Shown here one piece after another: positions 28,500-41,424 of a DNA stretch of 64,000 nucleotides. The translations under genes and the position numbers were made by a program. Position 1 is the first letter of the stretch. Each line of letters opens with the position of its first letter. The stretch comes from Tubiluchus corallicola (taxonomy: Eukaryota; Priapulida; Priapulimorpha; Priapulimorphida; Tubiluchidae), in NCBI GenBank assembly GCA_030141605.1, contig JAQGDQ010000413.1, positions 50,001 through 114,000 of the forward strand. Reading direction: 5' to 3'. The notes beneath the pieces are model-generated. The model was not told where the DNA came from. It worked only from the letters and a program-made list of their open reading frames with translations, and made no database searches.

Positions 28500-29510
28500 T
28501 AAAGAATTTTAATTTTATTTTTTTATTTCTTAAAGGCAACTGTTGGACAAATAATCAACCGGAACAGTATACGCGTATCTAGCTCAGGTATGAAAAATGC
28601 CTGTCACTTTTTTATATGATTTTAAATCACTTAGGAAATTTTCGTTGCAAGTATGTTTTTAATACAACAAAGGCATTCTAATTAAGTCATAATTATTTCA
28701 AATAAATTTTTATAATTTTATCTTGTGCGCCGATTGCACGTGTTTAAAAATGAAATGTAATGGTTCGCCATTTTCTTGAAGTTAAGGTCCCTTTTGGTGT
28801 TCAGTTTCGCAAATGCACATATTTCAATGGATACACATGATTAGAACCCAGCGTTCTTTAATAAACTAATTATGTTTAATGGTCGATTTCTGACGAATGT
28901 CGAATGCAAATTCAGAGCTCTAACAAATCCAAAGCTCAATTATGCAAGTATATGGCCGGTAAAATGGTAATAAAATTAGAGTCATTGGCTATTAATATTG
29001 TTATACGCTAAAATGCACCAAGCAACATATGGCTGCCAATAAAACTAGTCGGTTATTGCCGAATTTTTTATTCAGAGATACAATAGCTGGTATTGTACTG
29101 ACGTCAAAATGCACTTTGACTTATCCGCGTTCGGCAAAAAATATGAGCCGAAACGAAAGCAGGAGAATGACGAATTTTGATCACAGTTTTGCAAACAAGC
29201 TTGGCAACAATGTTATCGAAAGTTTTATTTGCGGAAAACATCTGCGTTGTTAAGATTAGGAGGTAAATTTATAGCCAGATCTGTTTGGTCAACTTGGCAG
29301 GGCAAATTGGTGGCACAATACCGAAGAATCAAACACCATCTGTAATCAAACACGTAAATCCGTGCCATAGTCGAGAGATTTATGGGGATTATCCGACTTT
29401 AATTAAGGAAAAATTAAGCAGATTATAGGCACACAGATAAGGGTTTTCGTGGGCGGAGAAGATAAATAATCTACAAAGATCCCAATAAATTACCAAAAAA
29501 TATTTATTAT
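28500..29510. other. No gene seen
   Basis: AT-rich unique DNA. A 74-codon frame at 29029-29253 has no recognisable domain. Confidence 0.5.
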
Positions 29511-29512
29511 TT

Positions 29513-30177
29513 TATAGGTTTTACACGTCAAACATAGACACAGGAAAGTTCAAATGTGAGTTAGGTAAGTCAAATGTAGACATAGGAATTTCGAATGTGT
29601 TTTGGTAACTCAAATGTGACTTAGGTAAGTCAAATGTAGACATAGGAATTTCGAATGCGTTTTGGTAACTCAAATCTGACTTAGGTAAGTCAAATGTTGA
29701 CATAGAAATTTCGAATGTGTTTTGGTAACTCAAATGTGACTTAGGTAAGTCAAATGTAGACATAGGAATTTCGAATGTGTTTTGGTAACTCAAATGTGAC
29801 TTAGGTAAGTCAAACGTAGACATAGAAATTTCGAATGTGCTTTGGTAACTCAAATGTGACTTAGGTAAGTCAAACGTAGACATAGAAATTTCGAATGTGT
29901 TTTGGTAACTCAAATGTGACTTAGGTAAGTCAAACGTAGACATAGAAATTTCGAATGTGTTTTGGTAACTCAAATGTGACTTAGGTAAGTCAAATGTAGA
30001 CATAGAAATTTCGAATGTGTTTTGGTACTCAAATGTGACTTAGGTAAGTCAAATGTAGACTTAGAAATTTCGAATGTGTTTTGGTAACTCAAATGTGAAC
30101 ACATGGATAACACATTTGAATTACCTAAATCTACATTTGACTTAACGTAGGTCTATATTTGACATGTAAAACCTATA
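29513..30177. mobile_element. Element with 27-bp terminal inverted repeats enclosing a 60-bp satellite
   Basis: The left end (29513-29539, starting TATAGGTTTTACACGTC) and right end (30151-30177) are inverted repeats with 25 of 27 matching positions. Between them is the 60-bp tandem array. TA sits at both outer edges, which would suit a TA target duplication, but that is not conclusive. A related, left-truncated copy lies at 26206-26458 and shares the right end. Confidence 0.6.
29540..30105. repeat. 60-bp tandem satellite array
   Basis: About nine units of 60 bp containing AATTTCGAATGTGTTTTGG and CAAATGTGACTTAGGTAAG. Units differ by a few substitutions (CATAGGAATT versus CATAGAAATT, AAATGTAGA versus AAACGTAGA) and one has a 1-base deletion near 30027. 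Since 60 is a multiple of 3, the reverse strand stays open for 160 codons (repeated MSTFDLPKSHLSYQNTFEIS). That open frame is a by-product. Confidence 0.95.
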
Positions 30178-30687
30178 TTACCATATTTTAATAGTGCAGG
30201 TTGATCTGAATGTCTTAAGAACGCCAGGTAGGCCTACTGATTCGAAAAATGGTCTCCTAACAAGTTTCTCAAACAAAAGAATTGGATCTCCTTTATCTTG
30301 AGTACAGTTTTAACTTAAAAGAACCCGGATGTTGGTCACAAGTTACACAAACGGATATTGCAAGGCTATTATCTACTTGTTTTTCGGTTAACAATTTAAT
30401 ATGGGAACGACTTTACTAAACGTTGTGCGCATTGTGAAATATAATTAAATTCCGAAGTTTCACTTTGGTTAAAGTTTGCAGTGGCCGTTGGTGTAGGATG
30501 AAGAAATTAGATGTACTTGGATGAGTTCTTCGCTGCGCTGAAACTCATGTGTGTATGCATTACAAGACAATTGAAACGTTTGAAATTTTAATATCTTGAG
30601 CTAACGTTTGAAATCTTACAGCTAACGTATGTTCGAGCCGGTTCGTTTTAATTTAAGTTAGGCCAGTTAAATTAGCTGGATAAATAT

Positions 30688-30748
30688 TTATGTATATGTA
30701 TGTGTATGTGTATGCGTATGCGTATGCGTATGCGTATGCGTATGCGTA

Positions 30749-30831
<83 letters not shown>

Positions 30832-30955
30832 ATATGTATATGTTGTATATGTGCATGCATATGTATATGTATATGAATAAGTATATGTATACGTATAAGT
30901 ATGTGTATGTGTATATGTACTATATATATATATATATATATACATACATATAGTA
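30688..30955. repeat. (TGTATG)n/(CGTATG)n hexamer array with (TA)n
   Basis: Hexamer TGTATG with a pure block of GCGTAT (30712-30747) at the 5' side. It degrades to TATATG after 30825 and ends in a TA run at 30920-30941. Confidence 0.95.
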
Positions 30956-31600
30956 CACACGTTACTTCAAAGTGTACGCCAATTGGGAGAGCGCAGTTTA
31001 TAACAGTTTTCTAAAGCATCTGAGCTTTATGATTCATTTATGGAACATGGTAGGTTAAACCGTCTTGGTCAGCTATTAAACTATGAATTAACTAAGAATT
31101 AGTTATTAAAATTAAGGCACTATACCTTGATCAACTTGAGTGTAGTGTCCTTAAAACTGTTTAAGTATTATTGACAGATGTTCGTTTACTGTACCCTGAC
31201 GTGTATAGACAAAGTACCATGGACGTATTTCAGTAGAAGAAATTACACAGAGCTGACATCAACGCATTGAAAATTCAACAAGAACACCCGAAACAAATGG
31301 CGTTTATGTCACGTTTGCTGACAGAAAAAATGGATTACTTCTCGCTTAGTGTTAGTTTACTGTCACGAGGACAATATAAAACATTCATTATGTTACGTCT
31401 CAGGTATTTGACCTTGGGTATTAAGCAATTAATAGTAGGTTAGTTAATACAATAGCATATGACATAATGACAAGGATAATGACATAAGTTACGTGCCAAT
31501 TTGCACAAACGGAAAAACCCATTTATGTCTTGTAGAAAACAAAAAGAAGATGTAAGAATTATTCTGTAACAAGATGTATGATGCTCAACATAGCGCAATC

Positions 31601-31880
31601 TATTATCTTTCTTCCTACCATTTCCACTAACATATCCTTCTACTCTTCCTGTGTGATCTAACCTTTCTCCCAGTTCCGTTTTGTTCACTCATCCATTCTT
31701 TTTTTATCGGGTTCACATGACAGTGGGCTTATACAAGCCTTTGCTTCTCTAGCCCACTGCAGTACAATTATTCTTTTATGATAACGATAGTGTATGAAAC
31801 ACAACAATTTATTACAGTATGATGTAATAATTTTGATGTCACTGTGTGCTTTATATTGTACTGAATGTGATAATAATAAT
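31601..31880. repeat. Interspersed repeat E, copy 1
   Basis: About 280 bp, closely similar and in the same orientation to 33592-33870 (shared stretches such as CATGACAGTGGGCTTATAC and CTTCTCTAGCCCACTGCAGT). Both end at TGATAATAATAA, which looks like a retroposon tail. The minus-strand frame GRVEGYVSGNGRKKDN is shared by both copies, but I do not recognise it. Confidence 0.8.
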
Positions 31881-32877
31881 AAAACAAAATAAAAAATATA
31901 CCATAGCAGGTTCGTACCTGTGAACTTTGAATGGGCGTAAGATTTCCCTTGCCTCTTAAGGTAAAAGATGCTCAGCAATAGCACCTTGAAAATTAATATT
32001 TATCTTTCATGATGTAAGATTAAAATTCTTCAAAGTACTATTATAAAATTCACAATATGAAGATGCGTTGCACGTATTGTTATATACAACAGTGCAATAT
32101 AGTACACCTAACACATGTCATTACAAATGCCCAAGGCTACTATAAACCGAAATTTTAAACTCGATTCCAGTTTTATAATCTAACCTTCATGCCTTAATGC
32201 AACATAGAGATATCCGTACATCCGTACACATCTTATCCATAAAAAAATCCAGAAGAATTCTAATCAACATTTTGACGTGCATACTGAATGATCAATCGCT
32301 CTTTAATTGACCGTGAAAATCTAATTTTCCAAGAGATTAAAAACTTGGGTCTGTTCGTTTACACATCTGCCAATAAACGAAACGAATTTGATACGCTCTC
32401 AAATTAGCAATTTTTTCTGGGAACTAATGGGAGCATATTTCCGTCCTAATTCAGCATGACAAGGTAATACACTAATGCAGGTGTGCTGACAGTCAAGTTA
32501 CATTAATTTTTCATTTTTTTTATTTCACTGAACGCAACTCCCCGTCAGTACTGCAATTTAAATATTAAACAGAATTGGCATAACTATAAAAATGCAATCA
32601 ACTGGTACTTAGGCGCCCTAGGCCATGAAATATGGTATAAGCTATGGGGTTTGTTGGCTTTTATTGTGTTCATCTAAATTTAATATAGCAGTTATTATGC
32701 AGAGTAGATACATTTTCAGGGATGTTGTGCACATGCAGCTTAAAATTAATATGTATTAGCTATGGTGATGAAGTGAAAAGTGAAGAATAATATCGAGAAG
32801 AGTTGAAAGGCGTAAGACTTGAGGAAACAGGTCTGAACATAGAGAATTATGAGAAAAAAATTGTATAGAAAGGAAGA

Positions 32878-33010
<133 letters not shown>

Positions 33011-33591
33011 ACAAACAGAGGAAGCAAGAGAGAGGGAAAGAGAGATTATAGATAACGGTGTAATAACGGTCACTATTATTCAAATATTTCTTAATCTTTG
33101 TGCTACTCACAGCCGTTTAAACATTGTACTTTCTTTATGGATACAACAGCATTTATTGCTGGTTTCAGCATCGCTATTGCAAAACATTTTGGCTTCAAAC
33201 AACAAACTCGATATCTCAAGTTTAGTAACGTGTTGCAATCAAAGCAAACAGCTGTTCCTTCCGTCTCAAGTTTTCACCATATTTTTCACCATATTCTTAT
33301 CTAACCAAACAAACAGGCTTCTGGATGTGGGAACACGTCAGAATGAGCCGTCGCCTGTTTTCCTACTTTAACTACAACAACGCCGCAAAGAGTTAAGTGT
33401 CAAGTCGTATAGAAACACAGACGCTGGCCATAACTCACTCCATGCTTGTAAAGTTGCTATGCAGGCTACGGATATCTTTTACATTGGAGTTTAGTGCTTT
33501 ACTAAAAAAGTAACTGGAGTAACTTTGTACGTTCCACGCAAGCAAAAACTTCAGAGTTATATATCATTGTATATATTATATTATTATCTTT

Positions 33592-33870
33592 CTTCCTACC
33601 ATTTCCACTAACACATCCTTCTACCCTTCCTGTGTGATCTAACCTTACTCCCAGTTCTTTTTTTTGTTCACTCATCCATTCTTTTTTTATCGGGTTCACA
33701 TGACAGTGGGCTTATACTAGCCTTTGCTTCTCTAGCCCACTGCAGTACAATTGTTCTTCTATAATAACGATAGTGTATGAAACATAACAATTTAATATAG
33801 TATGACGTAATGTTTTTGATATCACTGCGTGCTTAATGTCATTATATTGTACTGAATGTGATAATAATAA
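33592..33870. repeat. Interspersed repeat E, copy 2
   Basis: Second copy of the repeat at 31601-31880, direct orientation, with small indels (an extra TTT near 33660 and an insertion near 33838). It ends TGATAATAATAAGC. Confidence 0.8.
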
Positions 33871-34215
33871 GCTAAAAAATGTGCGTGTACGTTCCTTTGA
33901 TACAGATGTAATTATGTAGTCTCAAAGAAAGTATTTCCACTGTGTACATTTCTGAACAAATCTGAACTAAATTTAACGAAATAAATTAGACGTCTAGGAA
34001 AGATAATTTTATTTGGATACTGTTTGTTTGGGATGTATATGCATCTTTGACAGCAGACACAAAACAGCCATATTTATTCATCATTTTCTCATTCGTTCTT
34101 GTTGCTGTATTAAATTACGAAAAAGAAACTTTTTGTATAAGATATTTCTTTGAGTCGGGATAGTTTTTCCTGTGTAGGAATGTATGAACTGATGCACATT
34201 TAGCATCACTTAGAA

Positions 34216-34477
34216 CAGTGGTTCCCAAACTTTCTCGGACCGTTACCCAAATCGGGAAACCCGGTCGTGTCCATTACCCCCCACCTAGTACTACTTCTCC
34301 AACTCAAAAAGTAAACACACAATGTTTGCTCGTGACATAAATAAATTTCCAGGTGTTGTTGTTGTATTGTTGCATTCCGAGCGAAGTTTTAAAAATTTTC
34401 AGAGGGGTGCCCGTTACCCCCCCAAAAAAAACATATTACCCCCGGGGGGTAATTTACCCCTACTTTGGGAACCACTG
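34216..34477 (+). mobile_element. Non-autonomous hAT-like element, family B
   Basis: 262-bp element with termini CAGTGGTTCCCAAACTTT and TACTTTGGGAACCACTG (inverted) and a perfect 8-bp duplication ACTTAGAA at 34208-34215 and 34478-34485. CAGTGGTTCCCAAAC-type ends are typical of hAT (Charlie-like) elements. Runs of C and G (ACCCCCC, CCGGGGGG) occur inside. No transposase is encoded. The perfect duplication suggests a fairly recent insertion. Confidence 0.92.
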
Positions 34478-34965
34478 ACTTAGAAGCTTTAACATGCGTT
34501 TGAGAAAAGAGAAATTTAACAAAAAAAGTTTTAACGTAAAAAGCGTGAATCACGTTTTGAACTTTTATATCTCGTCATATTTCGCCTCAAGTTCTTGTGC
34601 ATTATGCTAATAAAATAGTTAACACTGGCGTATTCTGTCATTACTATGTCAGAAGGATTTATGGTCAGCACCTGGTTGTGTTAACACTTTCCCCCGTACT
34701 TATGCTAAATGTTTGTTGCGTTTCCAACAGCTGAGTTTTTAGACAGCAGACGCTGATAAATATAAAATGTAACCGAGAGAGGAGTATTGTAAAACATAGT
34801 GTAAGTAGCTTTATGTACACGCTGGTACTGACAATTTTTGTTAAAAGGGAAATGCCTGATTTCGTTTTTTATACAATTTGGCTTAAAATGTCTGCGTGCA
34901 GCACTCAGCATCAGGGCCTACTTAATAGAGATTGTTTGTACATTGTAATTCCTGAATGTAGCTTA

Positions 34966-35214
<249 letters not shown>

Positions 35215-35465
35215 CTTTATTTAAAGTCGGCTTTTGGGTCAACAATTAACATTAGCTCAAAGAGCTATTATCGCCGACTGTAAATAACAACCTACAACTA
35301 CATAGCAGAGACTATTATTACCCCACTTTTACCCTAAATACCACGCGTCAGGCAGGGCAACAGCAAGTACCATTTTTAAAGTCTTTGGTATGAACCGGCC
35401 GCTGGTTCGAACTCACGACCTCCCAGACGGAAAGCAGACGCATTACCACTAGACAAAATCGTCTG
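35215..35465 (-). repeat. tRNA-derived SINE, copy 1
   Basis: Read on the minus strand: head GTCTAGTGGTAATGCGTC (A-box) and GGTCGTGAGTTCGAACC (B-box), then TCATACCAAAGACTTTAAAA, a body ending AATAAAGATT, and a 3' tail that merges into the (ATT)n array at 34967-35214. The sequence TCATACCAAAGACTT is shared with the copy at 44420-44630. Confidence 0.75.
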
Positions 35466-35895
35466 AAATTATCAAGTTTAATTATCTTAGACGCTGAACC
35501 GGTATAAGTGCTTACTGCTTTGCCACATTAAAATGTGCACACATCTTTCCTCTCCATAGCACAGAGGTAGAATGACAGATGAACCAGCACAACAGTAATT
35601 TTCCAAAATGTTTATTTACTAACAGTATCTTACACTATGTAGTCACTTACCTATTCTCATCGCCCCGTATTTATATTGACGTAACATTGAATGAATTTTC
35701 AATTCACATTCTGGTGTTCTTTAGGGGGATTGCCTGAGCCCCTTCATTTTTAGCTCAGACGAGGTACGATTATATGAAATTTAAATTTTTATATAATGAT
35801 TATATTTCGGTGATATGATCTATATAGGAATTCAAACGTGCTCATCCAGCATAAACACAAGTATTGTACAACACTCGTTGACAATCATTGATGAT

Positions 35896-35966
<71 letters not shown>
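35896..35966. repeat. (AAC)n microsatellite
   Basis: About 23 AAC units. Confidence 0.96.
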
Positions 35967-36379
35967 GAACAATAACTAAGCCAATACACAGTGCAATACA
36001 GTGACTAAAGTTAGTGCAATTTTTGGCGAAGTAAAAAATATATAAGGTACGTGCATAATATATGAAGTGCATAAAGTTTTAAAAATTCTATGCATCTCGC
36101 CATCTTTTAAATGGATTAGAACACACAAAAATATCTCTACAAAGTATAAGTACTACATAAAATCCCACTTTGACTTTGATTGATTTGTTTCATGATCCTG
36201 GAAAAACATCTTCTTTCCAATACATAAAATGTGATACATTCATACATGTGTGGGTGCAAGTGACGTCATCCCAAAATGCAAATCCACATGTGCAAGTAGC
36301 TTCAGTTCTTAAGGTAGATTAGTGTTTACAATGATGGGTTTCCTCGGATGTAAAACCGTCTAACAAGTCCTTTAACAAG

Positions 36380-36620
36380 TGTGACAATCTGGTGTGTAGT
36401 TCGGGGGGAGCTCTTGCGAGTGAAGAAACCCGAGCGGAGAGCTGTCATAAATAGTCATAATAGTTGCCGTATTGATGGCCATCGCAGGGCCATTACGGCG
36501 TTTATTTGCCAGATCTGCTGGCAACGGTGTTCCGGTAAACACGCCAGTGTCGGCGCGATAAACGAAACAAATGTCCGACTTCTGACAGTAAGTTTGTTGA
36601 TGTTGTAACAACATCGGGTG
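36380..36620. promoter_or_regulatory. Candidate conserved non-coding element upstream of Irx
   Basis: A repeat-free stretch with balanced composition inside AT-rich DNA. It includes CTGTCATAAATAGTCATAAT, ATGGCCATCG and CAGATCTGCTGGCA palindromes, and CG-containing GTCGGCGCGATAAACG. Weak frames exist on both strands, which can also happen in constrained non-coding DNA. Function is inferred only from composition and position. Confidence 0.2.
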
Positions 36621-37007
36621 TAACAGATAGGCAACTGTATCACTTTATTATGCTATCCAACAGCTCGCTTTATTATTCAAACTTTTTTGCACTGAAGAAA
36701 TCGAGTTCCCCGCGAGGATTTTGTTAACCCTTAAAAATCGTTAAAGGGTTCATTTGATCTCGAAATGAGTTTACGACATTGCAGTGCCTCGCGGCTTCTC
36801 AGCGCTGGAGCGGAAGTCTTCTGTGGTAGGACCGGAAAATAATCAAAAAAAGGATCCTTTAATATGATGAGGCAGTGGATTAGTAGATGTGTATTAGGTA
36901 TGGTTCGATGTACGTAGACATGTAGATGTCCTCTACATATTGGACTCTGTATATGGGACGTTAGTATATACAGAAGATATAGTATACTAGATTATATAAT
37001 TAGTACA

Positions 37008-37055
37008 AATTGAGAAAAGAAGGGGTGACAGAGTACCGCCTTGCGGAACACCCAT
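37008..37055 (-). mobile_element. LINE reverse-transcriptase relic
   Basis: The minus strand reads MGVPQGGTLSPLLFSI, the canonical LINE reverse-transcriptase block G-V-P-Q-G-x-x-L-S-P-L-L-F. The flanks contain stops, so only this block is recognisable. Confidence 0.68.
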
Positions 37056-37405
37056 ATATCATTTAACTCAAAGCAGTTCTATTGGAAGCGGCTCATGTTC
37101 TTACGTCGAATTTCTTGTTAATGTACTCCATTCAAGCTTGCCTCCATGCTGCTGTGAGTTCACAAAATAGGCTTTTCAGCTATTGGAAAGAATTCAGCTT
37201 TACAGTGTCAAAAATCCGATGTTTGCTTTTTTATAGAAGGAGTTAGAGCTTAATTAGCGTTTATATATTTCACCGAAAACAAGTTGAATGTTATTTTTCC
37301 ATACGGCAAAAACTTTGCGAAATATTTTGCGGGAGTTCAAATATTTCTAATCATAATAGAAGTTAACATTCCTCTCTTTCTTGCCCCGAATAACTGTAAT
37401 AACAC

Positions 37406-37562
37406 ATTCGATCTACATTAAACTTTGGTGAATTAGTCATTATTAGTGAGATACGCCGTTCTGATTTGGCATAATGTTTATCCAGCACATTAACAAACTA
37501 CACACCTTGTTTTCATAACAATTTATAAAGTCATTAACGAAAATTTAAGTCAAATTAAACAA
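37406..37562. repeat. Interspersed repeat D, copy 1
   Basis: Shares with 42430-42590 the order GTGA(G/A)ATACGC...CCAGCACATTA...TCATAACAATTT(A/T)TAAAG...CATTAACGAA. Diverged. No tail or terminus found. Confidence 0.6.
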
Positions 37563-37654
37563 CAGGTAAACAAAACATGTATGTTGCTTTTAAACAGACC
37601 TTACTCTTTTCTCGAATGAATGTTATTTATTCTCATAACCATTGTTTTACTATA

Positions 37655-37762
37655 GCCAACAGGCAAACTAACAAACTAACAAACTAATTAAATAAAATAA
37701 ACAAACAAGTATGCAGACAAACAAACTATAAAGCAAGTAAACAAGCAAATAAACAAACAAAG
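37655..37762. repeat. Degenerate (AAAC)n/(AAAT)n
   Basis: Diverged AACAAACTAAC/AAACAAAC tetramers. Confidence 0.75.
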
Positions 37763-38592
37763 CACTGATATCGACTGAAAAGTCAAACTTTATGGTTTAC
37801 TTCACAAGCTGGACTAGCAATACGTGCACATTTGTAAAGCTTAGGTTAAATTTGTCCTAAATCAATCAGTCGGTCAATCAGTCAGTTACACGATACGTAT
37901 TTTTGCATGTACGGCATAGGGAATTTATACTGCCGCCATTTTCACTAGTCCCTAGGTGACAAAAATAAACTATCACAAGTAGCTGTATAGAGAGAACATT
38001 GTGACAGTTATCTGACAGACGAGCTAGTAATATGGCCTGTCGGTATCCTCATGTCAGATGTTCTGTTCTTCAAGTAACCCTTGATGGGTTCAAGATGTAT
38101 CTGGTAAGCAGTTGGGGGCAGTTCCAGCAAAAACGGTTGCCCAGAACACGGTTGGAAATGACGCAACCTGTCCTGAGATTTTTGACAGTCTCATCACTGC
38201 CATCAATGGCACCTTGACAAACATGGAGTTACGTAAAACCAGTTATGTACAATTCGGTAATTTGTGTAAGTGTACGTCCTGTAGGAGGGTTGCAGAAAAT
38301 GTCTAATTTGCCATGTAACAGGCGTGTTTTGGAAAACATTCTCCAGTAGGTTATTATTTCAGCTATTACTGCATGCATGTACACAGTCCTGTTGACAGTT
38401 GCCATTCGAGGTTGAACGTAAAGTTCTGCCAAGTTCAGATTTTTATCTGCAACTCAAATTGCTGTTGAGGTTATAAGTTTGCTTTTTAGTTCACAAACAC
38501 GGCTGTGTGTTGTTTTCTGTTTTGAGCTTTGTTACAAATCGCAAACAACAGGCCTAGACGTAGGCACAGGGTTTTCATCCTTATGACATACT

Positions 38593-38649
38593 GGCGTTTG
38601 ACAAGGCTGCGCTCTGTTACCTGTCCTTTTTGATATATTTATTTCAACA
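38593..38649 (+). mobile_element. LINE reverse-transcriptase relic
   Basis: The plus strand reads GV*QGCALLPVLFDIFIST. The stop is TGA where CGA (Arg) is expected, giving the standard motif GVRQGCALSPLLFxIFI. This is a CpG-decay-type mutation in a dead copy. Confidence 0.72.
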
Positions 38650-40015
38650 CATGCGTATAACTTGCTAAACTGCACAAAGGATCCAATTTTTTCACATTTC
38701 TGAAATAGCCCGTCTCATCAAACTACGAATATTATTAGGTGTTGTTAGTTAAATTTTAGTAATGAGAAGCCATACACATACCAAATATTTTACTATATAG
38801 TTGACTGAGTTAAAAGCGCTGTGTAAAACAAGACTTTGTTTCATCGAAATTGCGCATTAGTACGAATTCGTCAATTTCAACTGCACTCAAAATCTATGAA
38901 AAGCTGTAAAAACACGAATGAAAGTGAATTTTTCTACATAATTATAACTTGTCTATAGATTCATATAACTACTAAAGTGTATGTTAAAAATAATGGAATC
39001 TCGACTTTATGTTGAAATGAGGGTAGTTTCAGAAGCAAAAGCAGAGAAGCACCGTGTAGTTAATAGTTGACATATAAATATATATCTAATTATATGATTC
39101 CTTAACGAATTGTAAAGAGAATAAATGGTGCATGAGTCCACGATGTTAACTAAATACCCATAGATGGTTCTTAATTTTATTTTCCTGAAGTGATGCAGAA
39201 TGTAGCTCGGGATTTAGCTGACCTGAGGCGGCTAACAGAGGGCTTCCAGTCTGGGAACTTGCTAGGATACGTGGCGATATTAATCCAGGCGGTTCGACTG
39301 AGGATTTAAAACCTCTGTGGTGTAGATAATCCAAGCGGATTACGCAGCTTTGACGAGTGAAAACAAATAACTTCTGCTGCATAGGTACCGACTCAGCATG
39401 CGTCTTGTTTCGGAGGATTTCCGTTCGTAAGGAGTTAGGAGTTCGTCTGGACATTGCGTATAATCTTGTTCATGTTGGCAAAACTCTCGCCGGACACTGG
39501 CTGTAAATATGTTAGTCTGTGTAACTAGATTATATAAGAACACTTGACATGTGTGTGAAACAACAGTCGCGTGTCAGGAATAGCTAAAGAGCTCATCAGA
39601 CCATTAGTCGACACTTCCTGCAAGTACAACTGTAGATTAGATCTGTTGTGCAAAATACAGACGCCCGGGCAGTAATCAACCAAAAGATTTTGTCAGCACT
39701 TTAAAGCGTTAAACAGAAACTGCGTTTGTCATTTTAATTATTAGACATGATATGATTACTAAGGAGTTACATTACTACGACAGTTTTCTGATAATTTTTT
39801 TCAAAATGTGCCTTTTATTATATACAGGCACTGTATATACTATACTGTACATACTATATATGTACAGGCAATTCATATCGACAAGAAATTGTTAGAGAAA
39901 AGGGCAAATTTTTAATCCATATACTTCGAACAGTTTCTTGCCTTTTACTTTAGTTTATAAAACTGATTTTTTGTCTGTTTTCTACTTAAACAACTTAAAT
40001 ATTGGTCATTTCTAA
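38650..40015. other. No gene seen
   Basis: Unique DNA. The minus frame 39146-39454 (102 codons) is not recognisable. Confidence 0.45.
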
Positions 40016-40019
40016 AATG

Positions 40020-40055
40020 TTAGTTAGTTAGTTAGTGAGTTAGTTAGTGAGTAAG
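40020..40055. repeat. (AGTT)n microsatellite
   Basis: TAGTTAGTTAGTTAGTGAGT-type tetramers, about 36 bp. Confidence 0.85.
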
Positions 40056-40129
40056 TTAACTAAAATGACTGAACTAAACTGACCGGATTATTGACATGGA
40101 GTATTAAAAAAGTGAGCAAAACATTGGCA

Positions 40130-40405
40130 TAAGTAACAGCAACAGTGGTAGAGGCAGAAGCGACAATTACAACAACAGTAACAGTGATAGCGACAATGGA
40201 ATGGCAACGTTGACTATGACAACAGCAGCAACAACATTAAGCATAATTGGAGTACCAACACCAATAGTAACAACAAGAATAACGAAACAGCAACAGGAGC
40301 CACACAACAGTAATAACAATAGGAAAGAAACGAAAATAGCCACAGTGGCAGTACGAATGGTAATATTGACATTGATGATGACAACAGCAACAGCAACATT
40401 AAGCA
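40130..40405. repeat. AAC/AGC-rich cryptic simple sequence
   Basis: Irregular CAACAGC, AACAGTAAC and GACAACAG trimers, with an internal imperfect duplication (TTGACTATGACAACAGCAGC at about 40210 versus TTGATGATGACAACAGCAAC at about 40372). Confidence 0.75.
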
Positions 40406-41424
40406 CAACATGTAGCAGAAAAGCTCACAATGAACCACTTTTCCATATAACCAAGTTTGTGGAATTTGGCATCTTTTCAAAATTTCTCTCTTTTGACAAC
40501 TGTTTTTCTTGTTCAAGATTTCGTGTTTGATTCAGCTTTTTCTACGTCTTAAGGTGGAAGAATCTACTGAAGACATACGATCGAAGATGGACAACTCTAA
40601 CTTGTCTGTTCGTTGTCTAATGCGCTTTGGATCCTTCAAAAACAGTTTGAAATTGAATATTATTTAGCGGACAGCATGTGTGCTGCATGGGATGTCCATA
40701 TGTCTGACTGACACTTCCTAAACTTGTATGACATTTATTATGGTACGTGGCATTACATAACGTGTTTATTCTGGGCTGGGACACACGCCATTAAGACATT
40801 ATCTTGTCCAGATATTCGGGCTGGCATCAGTATCAGCCTTGTTTGGCATCTTTTGTAAGAATTAAGCAAAACAGCAAAAAAGTATGAAACAGTAGTTTAC
40901 ACTTAACTTGTTTCTGTTTAGTCTTTTACTTGGTCTTGCAGGAGATTCTTTTTTCATTTCGTTTTGTACGCTGACACATCCGTGTGAGGTAACTTCTGTG
41001 CACTCAGTCAAGGAACATGCAAGAAAGTACACGTTAGTGGTACATAAAAATTAAGTGTCAGACGCCTTTAAAAGTTGATTTGAAGAGGATACATGAGACT
41101 GTCAATATTGCTATTCGTGCGGACCAATGTGAACGTACAAGTACTAGGCTTCAAAATTAAATTTCACGAAGTAGCTGAACTCAACATCAAAAATGCAGCT
41201 ATCGGCATTCAGAAATTTCAAGATCCAGCAATAAACCAATGTTGATGTACCAGTGTTGGGATTAAGAACGAAATTTTTAAAGCTATCAGTATTTTAAAAT
41301 TTTATGAGCATCAGTATTACGACTCCAAATTGAATTTCAAGATGTAGCTGAAACATGTTGAGAAGGAACCTTGAACGAAACAAGTGTATAACTATTAAAT
41401 TAAGGACAAATTAGCACAAATTAA

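Noticed and set aside
29521-30003. 160-codon frame of 20-residue repeats (MSTFDLPKSHLSYQNTFEIS) resembling a repeat protein
   Set aside because: The unit is exactly the 60-bp satellite, and variation between units is not codon-structured. One unit has a 1-base deletion just outside the frame.
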